From contig NZ_CP077097.1 in assembly GCF_014269225.2 (NCBI RefSeq), positions 1,618,001 through 1,682,000 of the forward strand: a stretch of DNA of 64,000 nt, read 5' to 3'. The translations under genes and the position numbers were made by a program. A model generated the notes under the pieces. That model had not been told where the DNA came from, did no database searches, and worked only from the letters and a program-made list of their open reading frames with translations. The number at the start of each line of letters is the position of its first letter. The first letter of the stretch is position 1. Below are positions 55,874 through 63,222 of this stretch, one piece after another. Source of the stretch: Pseudomonas anuradhapurensis (lineage in GTDB: Bacteria; Pseudomonadota; Gammaproteobacteria; Pseudomonadales; Pseudomonadaceae).

Positions 55874-55913
55874 AAAGGCTCATTCGCTTATTGAATGGGC
55901 CTTTTGTTTTTTC
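55874..55913 (+). terminator. Terminator of the Ala/Glu tRNA array
   Basis: AAAGGCTCATTC - loop - GAATGGGCCTTTT, then TGTTTTTTC. Confidence 0.88.
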
Positions 55914-55952
55914 TCCCAAAAAAACTTGCCGACAGAAGGCTGCAGAATTCGC

Positions 55953-55997
55953 TTGCGGGAAAATATGATGGGGATAATATTTCGATCATCATATTTT
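55953..55997 (+). promoter_or_regulatory. tetR promoter inside an 11-bp inverted repeat (likely self-operator)
   Basis: TTGCGG (55953-55958), a 16-base spacer, and TAATAT (55975-55980). The perfect inverted repeat AAAATATGATG (55960-55970) / CATCATATTTT (55987-55997) brackets the -10 and the transcription start. A TetR dimer bound here would block its own promoter. Confidence 0.75.
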
Positions 55998-56012
55998 ATC
56001 GGCGAGTGCCTG

Positions 56013-56552
56013 ATGAGCGACAAGAAGAGCAAAACCCGCGAGCGCATTCTCGAAGCGGCATGCACGGCGTTGATCCAGCATGGCCCGGCCGAGCCTAGCG
56101 TCAGCCAGGTGATGGGGGCGGCAGGCCTGACCGTGGGCGGTTTCTATGCCCATTTCGACAGCAAGGACGAAATGATGCTCGAGGCGTTCCGCCAACTGTT
56201 GGGCGAGCGCCGAGCCTTGCTGGCCCAGGTCGATCCCAGCCTCGATGGCGCTGAGCGGCGGGCATTGGTCAGCGCCTTCTACCTGTCGCGCAAGCACCGC
56301 GATGCCGAGGTGCATGCCTGCCCACTGCCCAATTCGCTGGGTGAAATGCAGCGCCTGCCAGAGGCTTTCCGCGAGGTGCTGGCCGAGCACATCGAGTTGA
56401 TGACGGCCGCCATGGTCGACCGCCCCGAGGAAGCCGACAAGGCCCTGGCCGACCTGGCCCTGATGATCGGCGGCCTGGCCCTGGCCCGGGCCTTGGGCAC
56501 CAGCGAGCTGTCTGACCGCATTCTACGCGCCGCCAAATCGGCGGTGCTCTGA
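56013..56552 (+). CDS. TetR-family repressor, likely autoregulated
   Basis: A 179-residue regulator with a TetR helix-turn-helix (PSVSQVMGAAGLTVGGFYAH, about residues 29-48) and a C-terminal domain of the kind found in DNA-binding partners of small-molecule oxidoreductases and hydrolases. I chose MSDKKSKTRER at 56013; the open frame upstream passes through the operator. It is followed after 13 bases by an alpha/beta-hydrolase gene, which it most likely controls together with itself. Confidence 0.88.
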   Translation: MSDKKSKTRERILEAACTALIQHGPAEPSVSQVMGAAGLTVGGFYAHFDSKDEMMLEAFRQLLGERRALLAQVDPSLDGAERRALVSAFYLSRKHRDAEVHACPLPNSLGEMQRLPEAFREVLAEHIELMTAAMVDRPEEADKALADLALMIGGLALARALGTSELSDRILRAAKSAVL

Positions 56553-56565
56553 CAGGAGCATGGCG

Positions 56566-57447
56566 ATGACGACCCTGAGCTGGATTCGTGGTGTCAACGG
56601 CACCCTGGGCCGCCTGGCCCCGGAGCATGTTGCGGGCAAGATGCGCCGTGCGTTCATGACCCCGCGCAACCTGCCACCGCGGGAATGGGAACTGCCGGTA
56701 CTGGCCAGCGCCGAGCGCATCACCTTGCGCTTCGGTTTGTCTGCGTTGCGATGGGGCAAAGGGCCGACTGTGCTGTTGATGCACGGTTGGGAGGGGCGGC
56801 CGACCCAGTTTGCCGCCTTGATCGAGACCCTGGTCGAGGCCGGGCATACCGTGGTGGCGCTGGAGGGGCCGGGGCATGGTCGGTCGCCAGGCGAGCAGGC
56901 GCACGTGGTGCTGTTTGCCCGAGCCTTGCTGGAGGCTGCCGCCGAGTTGCCGCCGCTGCGCGCGGTGATTGGCCATTCCATGGGCGGTGCCAGTGTGTTG
57001 CTGGCGCTGCAGATGGGCCTGCGTGCGGAAGCAGCAGTGAGCATCGCTGCACCGGCGCAACTGCTGGGCGTGCTGCGTGGTTTCGCCCATCGCCTGGGCC
57101 TGCCGGCACGTGCGCGGGCCGCATTCATCCGCCAGGTGGCGCGGGATGTGGGCATGAAGATTGCGCGGCTCGATGTCAGTGGTTACCAGCTGGAGTTGCC
57201 GGGGTTGGTGGTGCATGCCGCCGATGATGAGCTGGTGCCTGTTACTGAAGCCCAGGTCATTCACAAGGCCTGGTTCGACAGCCGGCTGCTGCGGCTGGAG
57301 GAGGGCGGGCACCAGCGCGTGCTGGCCGACCCGCGCCTGGGTGAAGCGGTGCTGGAGCTGCTGGCCCGGGCTGGTGCGGTCCCTGTAGGAGCGGCCTTGC
57401 GTCGCGATGGGCTGCGCAGCAGCCCCGGCAATCTGTGCTGGGACTGA
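56566..57447 (+). CDS. Alpha/beta-hydrolase with REP-derived C-terminus
   Basis: A 293-residue serine hydrolase. The oxyanion segment LLMHGWEGRPTQFA, nucleophile motif IGHSMGGASVLL (GHSMG), acid ADDELVP and histidine EGGHQRVL are in order. The start is ATG at 56566 because AGGAG lies 7 bases before it; an ATG at 56560 is too close to that site. The last 21 residues (from VPVGAALRRDGLR to the stop) are encoded by the REP element that begins at 57384, so the original stop has been lost. The fold should be complete before it. The substrate is unknown. Confidence 0.88.
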   Translation: MTTLSWIRGVNGTLGRLAPEHVAGKMRRAFMTPRNLPPREWELPVLASAERITLRFGLSALRWGKGPTVLLMHGWEGRPTQFAALIETLVEAGHTVVALEGPGHGRSPGEQAHVVLFARALLEAAAELPPLRAVIGHSMGGASVLLALQMGLRAEAAVSIAAPAQLLGVLRGFAHRLGLPARARAAFIRQVARDVGMKIARLDVSGYQLELPGLVVHAADDELVPVTEAQVIHKAWFDSRLLRLEEGGHQRVLADPRLGEAVLELLARAGAVPVGAALRRDGLRSSPGNLCWD

Positions 57448-57496
57448 GATTTTCGGGCCGCTATGCGCCCCATCGCGACACAAGGCCGCTCCTACA
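57384..57496. repeat. REP doublet overlapping the 3' end of the hydrolase gene
   Basis: TGTAGGAGCGGCCTTGCGTC... to ...GCGACACAAGGCCGCTCCTACA. The left arm (57384-57447) is read as coding sequence for the hydrolase C-terminus. Confidence 0.9.
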
Positions 57497-57586
57497 AGGG
57501 CGCGTAGCCCCGCAGGCAAGCGCCGAAGGGCTGGACTTTGCCCCGCAGGTCACTGCTAAATCCACTTTTGCGCCAAGGAAGCGAAC

Positions 57587-58021
57587 ATGAGCTGGGACCT
57601 GGCAACACCTTTCGTCATCGACCTGCGCGTGGCTAACGAGGACATCGATGGCCTCGGCCACGCCAACAATGCCGTCTACGTCACCTGGCTGGAGCGCTGC
57701 GCCTGGCGCCACTCGCAGCGCCTGGGCCTGGACCTGGCCGAATACCGCCGGCTGGACCGGGCCATGGCCGTGGTGCGCCACGAAATCGACTACCTGGCTG
57801 CAGCCTATGAGGACGACGAGCTGCAACTGGCCACCTGGATCATCGACTGGGACCAACGCCTGCGCATGACCCGGCGCTTCCAGCTCAAGCGCCCGCGTGA
57901 CGGCGTGACCCTGCTGCGCGCCCAGACCACCTTCGCCTGCATCGAGCTGTCCAGCGGCAAGCCCAGGCGCATGCCGGCGGAATTTCTCGATGGTTACGGC
58001 CCGGCGCTGATCGGCGCCTGA
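57587..58021 (+). CDS. Acyl-CoA thioesterase, 4HBT/YbgC hot-dog family
   Basis: A 144-residue single hot-dog domain. The N-terminal motif [20 protein letters not shown], with the catalytic Asp/His region of the 4-hydroxybenzoyl-CoA thioesterase family, is clear. It would hydrolyse acyl-CoA thioesters in the cytoplasm; chain preference is not visible. AAGGAAG lies upstream. No obvious operon partner exists, and dusC starts 52 bases on. Confidence 0.87.
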   Translation: MSWDLATPFVIDLRVANEDIDGLGHANNAVYVTWLERCAWRHSQRLGLDLAEYRRLDRAMAVVRHEIDYLAAAYEDDELQLATWIIDWDQRLRMTRRFQLKRPRDGVTLLRAQTTFACIELSSGKPRRMPAEFLDGYGPALIGA

Positions 58022-58073
58022 AACAGCGGCAATTTTTGCTAGACTGCCGGCTTTTTCCCGCCGAGACCCCGAC

Positions 58074-59045
58074 ATGCAAATTGCCCTGGCCCCCATGGAG
58101 GGGCTGGTCGACAACATCCTGCGCGACGTGCTGACCCGCGTTGGCGGTATCGACTGGTGCGTCACCGAGTTTATTCGCGTATGTGACCGCCTGCTGCCGC
58201 CTGCCTCGTTCGACAAGCTGGCGCCCGAGTTGCGCAACGGCGCGCGGACTGCCGCCGGGGTGCCGATGCGTGTGCAATTGCTGGGTTCCGACCCGGTGTG
58301 CCTGGCCGAAAACGCCGCGCTGGCCTGCGCGCTGGGGGCGCCGGTGATCGACCTGAACTTCGGTTGCCCGGCCAAGACCGTGAACAAGTCGCGTGGTGGT
58401 GCAGTACTGCTCAAGGAGCCGGAGCTGCTGCACGCCATCGTGCGCGAGGTGCGCCGCGCCGTGCCGGCGGATATTCCGGTGACGGCGAAAATGCGCCTGG
58501 GCTTCGACAGCCCCGATGGCGCGCTGGACTGTGCCACCGCCCTGGCCGAGGGCGGTTCGGCGCACCTGGTGGTGCATGCGCGGACCAAGGTCGAGGGCTA
58601 CAAGCCGCCGGCCCACTGGGAGTGGGTGGCGCGGGTGCAGGATGTGGTCAAGGTGCCGGTGTTCGCCAATGGCGAGATCTGGACCGTGGACGACTGGCAG
58701 CGTTGTCGCGAAGTCAGTGGTGCCGAAGACATCATGCTGGGCCGCGGGCTGGTTTCGCGCCCGGACCTGGGCCTGCAGATTGCCGCAGCGCGAGATGGGC
58801 GGGAGTATTTGCCAATGACCTGGGCCGACCTGCTGCCGTTGTTGCGTGAATTCTGGCGCCAGGCCCAGGCCAAGCTGTCGCCGCGTTATGCGCCGGGGCG
58901 AATGAAGCAGTGGTTGGCGATGCTGACCCGCAGTTACCCGGAGGCGGTGGTGCTGTTCGCCGAATTGCGCCGGGAAGATGACTGCGCGCGGATCAGTCGC
59001 TTGCTGGGGGTTGAAGCGCAACCCTTGACGGCATGTGTTGCCTGA
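58074..59045 (+). CDS. dusC: tRNA-dihydrouridine(16) synthase DusC
   Basis: A 323-residue flavoenzyme that reduces uridine 16 in tRNA. It starts [20 protein letters not shown]. The catalytic Cys98 is in [17 protein letters not shown] (Cys98 in E. coli DusC), and the FMN-binding segments KMRLGF and [14 protein letters not shown] are present. The GYKPPAHW stretch and length support DusC over DusA/B. Confidence 0.93.
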   Translation: MQIALAPMEGLVDNILRDVLTRVGGIDWCVTEFIRVCDRLLPPASFDKLAPELRNGARTAAGVPMRVQLLGSDPVCLAENAALACALGAPVIDLNFGCPAKTVNKSRGGAVLLKEPELLHAIVREVRRAVPADIPVTAKMRLGFDSPDGALDCATALAEGGSAHLVVHARTKVEGYKPPAHWEWVARVQDVVKVPVFANGEIWTVDDWQRCREVSGAEDIMLGRGLVSRPDLGLQIAAARDGREYLPMTWADLLPLLREFWRQAQAKLSPRYAPGRMKQWLAMLTRSYPEAVVLFAELRREDDCARISRLLGVEAQPLTACVA

Positions 59046-59114
59046 TCAGGCGCTTTCACCGGCGTGCCTGCGAAAAGGGGGGCGCACCGGTTCAAGATTT
59101 TTTTGCTGGCCCCT

Positions 59115-59142
59115 CTTGAAAGCCTTTCCCTCGACCCTATCT
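59115..59142 (+). promoter_or_regulatory. Sigma-32 heat-shock promoter of ibpA
   Basis: CTTGAAA (59115-59121), a 13-base spacer, and CCCTATCT (59135-59142), against the consensus CTTGAAA-N11-16-CCCCATNT. Confidence 0.88.
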
Positions 59143-59148
59143 CTTGAG

Positions 59149-59203
59149 TACGCGATGCCGAAGTCGGGTCGCGTAGTGAATTTACTTGCTGAATCTCAGG
59201 AGT
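59149..59203 (+). promoter_or_regulatory. ROSE-like RNA thermometer in the ibpA leader
   Basis: First hairpin: TACGCGA / TCGCGTA (about 59152-59176). Second hairpin: ACTTGCTGA (59184-59192) pairs with TCAGGAGT (59196-59203). The AGGAG ribosome site is in that stem, and the G of TTGCT is bulged opposite it. This is the diagnostic arrangement of ROSE elements, which open on heating. Confidence 0.85.
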
Positions 59204-59211
59204 TTATGACC

Positions 59212-59655
59212 ATGAACACTGCTTTTTCTCTCGCTCCACTGTTCCGCCATTCCGTAGGTTTCGACCGTTTCAACGACCTGTTCGAATCTGCGGCACGTAA
59301 CGAGGCCGGTAGCAGCTACCCGCCCTACAACGTGGAAAAGCATGGCGATGACCACTACCGCATCGTGGTAGCCGCAGCCGGCTTCCAGGAGCAGGACCTC
59401 GACCTGCAGGTCGAGAAAGGTGTCCTGACCGTATCCGGTGGCAAGCGCGACAACGGCACTGAAGAAGTGACCTACCTGCACCAGGGTATCGCCCAGCGCG
59501 CCTTCAAGCTGTCCTTCCGCCTGGCCGACCATATCGAAGTCAAGGCTGCCGGCCTGGCCAATGGCCTGCTCAGCATCGACCTGCTGCGCATCGTGCCTGA
59601 AGAAGCCAAGGCCAAGCGCATCCCGATCAATGGTGACAAGCCAGCGCTGAACTGA
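59212..59655 (+). CDS. ibpA: Small heat-shock protein IbpA (Hsp20)
   Basis: A 147-residue alpha-crystallin-domain chaperone that holds unfolding proteins in the cytoplasm. The N-terminal segment SLAPLFRHSVGFDRFNDLF, the crystallin core (YRIVVAAAGFQEQDLDLQVE) and the C-terminal KRIPIN anchor (IxI motif) are all present. I chose the ATG at 59212 because AGGAG ends 9 bases before; an ATG at 59206 is possible. Expression is predicted to be controlled twice by heat: sigma-32 promoter and RNA thermometer. Confidence 0.95.
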   Translation: MNTAFSLAPLFRHSVGFDRFNDLFESAARNEAGSSYPPYNVEKHGDDHYRIVVAAAGFQEQDLDLQVEKGVLTVSGGKRDNGTEEVTYLHQGIAQRAFKLSFRLADHIEVKAAGLANGLLSIDLLRIVPEEAKAKRIPINGDKPALN

Positions 59656-59683
59656 TCGCGGCGATGTGAAGAAGGGCACCCCA

Positions 59684-59709
59684 GGGGTGCCCTTTTTTGT
59701 GCCCGCTGT
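59684..59709 (+). terminator. Terminator after ibpA
   Basis: GGGCACC-CCAGG-GGTGCCC followed by TTTTTT. Confidence 0.92.
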
Positions 59710-59732
59710 ACTGGCCCTGGCGCGCTACCTTT

Positions 59733-59844
59733 TGTAGGAGCGGCCTTGTGTCGCGATAGGGCGCGAAGCGGCCCCAAGACCCAGTCGTCGCAACAATAGC
59801 CAGGGCTGCGGCGCTGCCCATCGCGACACCAGGCCACTCCTGCA
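59733..59844. repeat. REP doublet between ibpA and the GGDEF/EAL gene
   Basis: Left arm TGTAGGAGCGGCCTTGTGTCGCGAT; right arm ATCGCGACACCAGGCCACTCCTGCA with several changes. The middle has diverged. It is the same family as the doublets near 50.4, 54.8 and 57.4 kb, and lies between convergent genes. Confidence 0.85.
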
Positions 59845-59857
59845 GGGAGCGTGACTG

Positions 59858-62800
59858 TCAGCTCCCGGAATTCGCCGGCGCCTCCAGCAGCATCTGCCGA
59901 AACTCCGACAAAGGTAGCGGCCGGCTGTGCAGGTACCCCTGGTACAAGTGGCACCCCAGCCGTTCCAGAAACTCCAGCTGTTCGGTCAGTTCCACGCCTT
60001 CGGCAATCACCGCCAGGCCCAGGCTGCGGGCCATGGCGACGATGGCGCGGACGATCTCGGCGTCGTTGGGGTCCATCGGCGCATCGCGCACGAAGGTCTG
60101 GTCGATTTTCAGTGCGTCTATCGGCAGGCGCTTCAGATAGGTCAGCGAGGAGTAGCCGGTGCCAAAGTCATCCATCGCAAAACTCACCCCGTGGCGCTTC
60201 AGCTCCCGCATCTTGCTGATGGTGTCTTCGAGGTTCTGGATGACGATGCCTTCGGTAATCTCCAGCTTCAGCATCTGCCGTGGCAAACGATAGTCGTCCA
60301 GGCTGCGCAGCACCCGCCCGACGAAATCGTTCTGGCGGAACTGCCGCGGGCTGATGTTCACGCACAGGCTGAAGCTGTCGGCCTCGACCAGCCCGTCGGC
60401 CAGCATGCTGGCGCAGGCGTCGCAGGCTTCGTCGAGAATCCAGCTGCCAACCTCCAGGATCAGGCCGCTTTCTTCCAGCACCTGGATGAATTGTGCCGGC
60501 GGTTGCTGGCCCAGTTGCGGGTGGTGCCAGCGCAGCAATACCTCGGCGCCGACGATGCGGTTGTCACGCGCGTCCACCTGCGGCTGGAAGTGCAACGCCA
60601 GTTCGCCACGGGCCAGGGCCAGGCGCAGGTCGTTTTCCATGCGCAGGCGCTCGCTGGCGGCCTTCTGCATGGTGGTATGGAACAGCTGGGTGGTGTTGCG
60701 CCCGGAGTCCTTGGCCCGGTACAAGGCGATATCGGCGCGCTTGAGCAGGTCGGCTGGCGTGGCGCCATGGTCGGGGATCAGTGCGACACCGATGCTCGGC
60801 GTCACCTGCAGGCGCTGGCCATCCAGCGACATTGGCTCGGCCAGCAGTTCGCGCAGGTTGTCGGCCAGTTCACGGACTTTTGCTTCGACCATGTCGCGGC
60901 TGCCTTCCAGGCCGCTCAGCAATACCACGAACTCGTCGCCGCCCAGGCGCGCCACGGTGTCTTCCAGGCGCACGCTGGCTTCCAGGCGCGCAGTGACGAT
61001 TTTCAGCACCGTGTCGCCCACCGGGTGGCCGAGCGAGTCGTTGATGTGCTTGAAATGGTCGAGGTCGAGGAACAGCAGGGCGCCGCGCAGGTTATGGCGC
61101 TTGAGCAGGGCGATCTGCTGGCTCAGGCGGTCCATCAGCAGGGCGCGGTTGGGCAGGTTGGTCAATGGATCGTGATAGGCCAGGTGGCGGATTTGCGCTT
61201 GGGCATTCTTCAGCTGGCTGACATCGCGAGCATTCAGCAGCAGGCAGTCGACTTCGTTCAGGGTAATGGGTTCGACCGATACCTCCACGGTGAGGATATC
61301 GCCACGCTTGTTGCGCCCGAGCATCTCGCGGTGGTGCACCCGGCCACGCTCGCGTAATTCGGCCAGCAGGGCGCTTCGCTGCTTGTCGTCGGCCCAGATG
61401 CCCACCTCGTACACCGTGCGGCCGACCACTTCGGCGGCGCTGTAGCCGGTCAGGCGGCAGAAACCGTCGTTGATTTCCAGGTAGCGGCCACTGTAGCGCT
61501 CGGTGATGGTGATGGCGTCGGGGCTGGAGTGGAAGGCTTTGGCGAACTTCTCCTCGCTGGACTTGAGCGCCGCCTCGGCGCGCTGCTGCTGGGTGATGTC
61601 GCGCAGGGTGGTGACGCTGCAGGGCTGGCCGTCGACGGTGATCAGGCGGCTGGAAATCACGCAGGTCAGCGGTGCACCATTGCGGTGGTTGACCACCACC
61701 GCGACGTTGCTCAGGGCCTGTTCGCGGATCACCCGCTCGATGCGTTGCGCGCGCTCGAAGGTCTCGGCCCACAGGCCGATTTCCTCGGCCGTGCGGCCAA
61801 TGACCTGGTCGGTGCTCCAGCCAAAGGTCTGGGTGAACGCCGGGTTGATCTCGATGAACTGGCCGGTGTCCTGGCGGTTGACGCAGATCGGGTCGGGGCT
61901 GACCTGGAACAGGCTGGCGAATTTCTCCTCCGAAGCGCTCAGGCGTTGTTCACGTTCCACCTGGTCGGTGATGTCGAGCAAGGTGCCGGCCATGCGCAAC
62001 GGGTTGCCCTGCTCGTCGCGGTACAGCCGGGCGCGGCTTTCGATATAGCGCGAGACGCCGTTTTCCAGCTGTACCTGGTAGGTGATCTGGTAGTTGCCGG
62101 CAGGGCCTTCGCGCAGGCTGCGGTAGGTCTGGCGCATCGCGTTGCGCTCTTGCTCCGGCACCCCTTCGAAGAATGCGTCGAACGATTCGTGAAAGGGGAT
62201 CGGCGGCAGGCCATGCAGCTGCGCGGCGCGGGCCGAGCCGTAGAGCATGCCACTGGGTATATGCCAATCCCAGGTGCCCAGCTGTGCCGAGTCCAGGGCC
62301 AGGTCCAGGCGCTCCTGGCTTTCCTTCAGCGCCTGTTCGGCGCGCTTGCGTTCGGTGGTGTCCATGAAGGTGCTGAGGAGGAAGGTCACGCCTTCCAGCT
62401 CTATGCCCTGGGTGCTGAGTATGCCGTCATGCACCTTGCCGCTGATGGCGCGGAACTGGACTTCCAGGTTCAACGGGCCGTTGCTGGTGCGAGTCGATTC
62501 CAGCAATTGGTGGCGCTGTTCGGGGTTGACCCACAGGCCCAGTTCCAGGCTGGTCTTGCCGATCACCTGGCTGCCGGGCCAGCCGAACATGTTTTCGAAG
62601 TGCTGGTTGACTTCGAAAATCATGCCGTCGTGGCGGCGGGTCAGCAGAATGGCGTTGGGGCTGAGGTGGAACAGGGTGGCGAAGCGCTTTTCCGAGTTGA
62701 TCAGCGCGGTTTCCCGTTCGCGTTGGCGGGTGATCTCGCGGATGACCCCGATCATCTGCGGCCGGCCGTGCTGGTCATGGGTCAGGCTGCCGTTGATCTC

Positions 62801-63160
62801 CAGCCAGTGCAGGCTGCCGTCTGGCCAGCGGATGCGGTGGCGCATGGCTTTTTCCGCCGGCTCGCCGTTGACCACGGCCTGGAACAGCTGGCGGGTGCGG
62901 GCGCGGTCTTCTTCTGGCAGCAAATCGAGATAGTCTATATCGCTGGGTAGTGGCTTGTGCGGGTCGAAGCCGAACAGCGCCTGGGTACCGCGCGACCAGC
63001 TCACCCGGCCGGTCTGTATGTCCCATAGCCAGGCGCCCAGGCGCGCTCCGTTGAGCGCTGCCAGCAATTGCGGGGCGTTCTGCCAGGCCTGTTCCGACTC
63101 CTGTGGATCGGCCGCAGGGATGCGCGGCAGGCGCGGAAAGCGGTTCGCTGATTTGGGCAT
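59858..63160 (-). CDS. Five-PAS GGDEF/EAL cyclic-di-GMP protein
   Basis: A 1100-residue soluble signalling protein. Five PAS domains lie in tandem at about residues 35-145, 160-285, 290-410, 415-535 and 540-660. A GGDEF domain at about 665-825 has the intact active-site motif ARLGGDEFVVLL. A C-terminal EAL domain at about 840-1090 has motifs EITEG, MDDFGTGYSSLTYLKRLPID, KIDQTFVRD and AEGVE. The signature itself reads EVL (GAEVLLRWHHP) instead of EAL. No membrane segment is present, so it senses cytoplasmic signals. Both cyclase and phosphodiesterase activity are possible. Confidence 0.92.
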   Translation of the reverse strand: MPKSANRFPRLPRIPAADPQESEQAWQNAPQLLAALNGARLGAWLWDIQTGRVSWSRGTQALFGFDPHKPLPSDIDYLDLLPEEDRARTRQLFQAVVNGEPAEKAMRHRIRWPDGSLHWLEINGSLTHDQHGRPQMIGVIREITRQRERETALINSEKRFATLFHLSPNAILLTRRHDGMIFEVNQHFENMFGWPGSQVIGKTSLELGLWVNPEQRHQLLESTRTSNGPLNLEVQFRAISGKVHDGILSTQGIELEGVTFLLSTFMDTTERKRAEQALKESQERLDLALDSAQLGTWDWHIPSGMLYGSARAAQLHGLPPIPFHESFDAFFEGVPEQERNAMRQTYRSLREGPAGNYQITYQVQLENGVSRYIESRARLYRDEQGNPLRMAGTLLDITDQVEREQRLSASEEKFASLFQVSPDPICVNRQDTGQFIEINPAFTQTFGWSTDQVIGRTAEEIGLWAETFERAQRIERVIREQALSNVAVVVNHRNGAPLTCVISSRLITVDGQPCSVTTLRDITQQQRAEAALKSSEEKFAKAFHSSPDAITITERYSGRYLEINDGFCRLTGYSAAEVVGRTVYEVGIWADDKQRSALLAELRERGRVHHREMLGRNKRGDILTVEVSVEPITLNEVDCLLLNARDVSQLKNAQAQIRHLAYHDPLTNLPNRALLMDRLSQQIALLKRHNLRGALLFLDLDHFKHINDSLGHPVGDTVLKIVTARLEASVRLEDTVARLGGDEFVVLLSGLEGSRDMVEAKVRELADNLRELLAEPMSLDGQRLQVTPSIGVALIPDHGATPADLLKRADIALYRAKDSGRNTTQLFHTTMQKAASERLRMENDLRLALARGELALHFQPQVDARDNRIVGAEVLLRWHHPQLGQQPPAQFIQVLEESGLILEVGSWILDEACDACASMLADGLVEADSFSLCVNISPRQFRQNDFVGRVLRSLDDYRLPRQMLKLEITEGIVIQNLEDTISKMRELKRHGVSFAMDDFGTGYSSLTYLKRLPIDALKIDQTFVRDAPMDPNDAEIVRAIVAMARSLGLAVIAEGVELTEQLEFLERLGCHLYQGYLHSRPLPLSEFRQMLLEAPANSGS

Positions 63161-63222
63161 CGGTACCAGACCTTTGGCGTATGACGCGTCCTTTGGAGGT
63201 GGAAAACCGGGCTGACAGCCAG

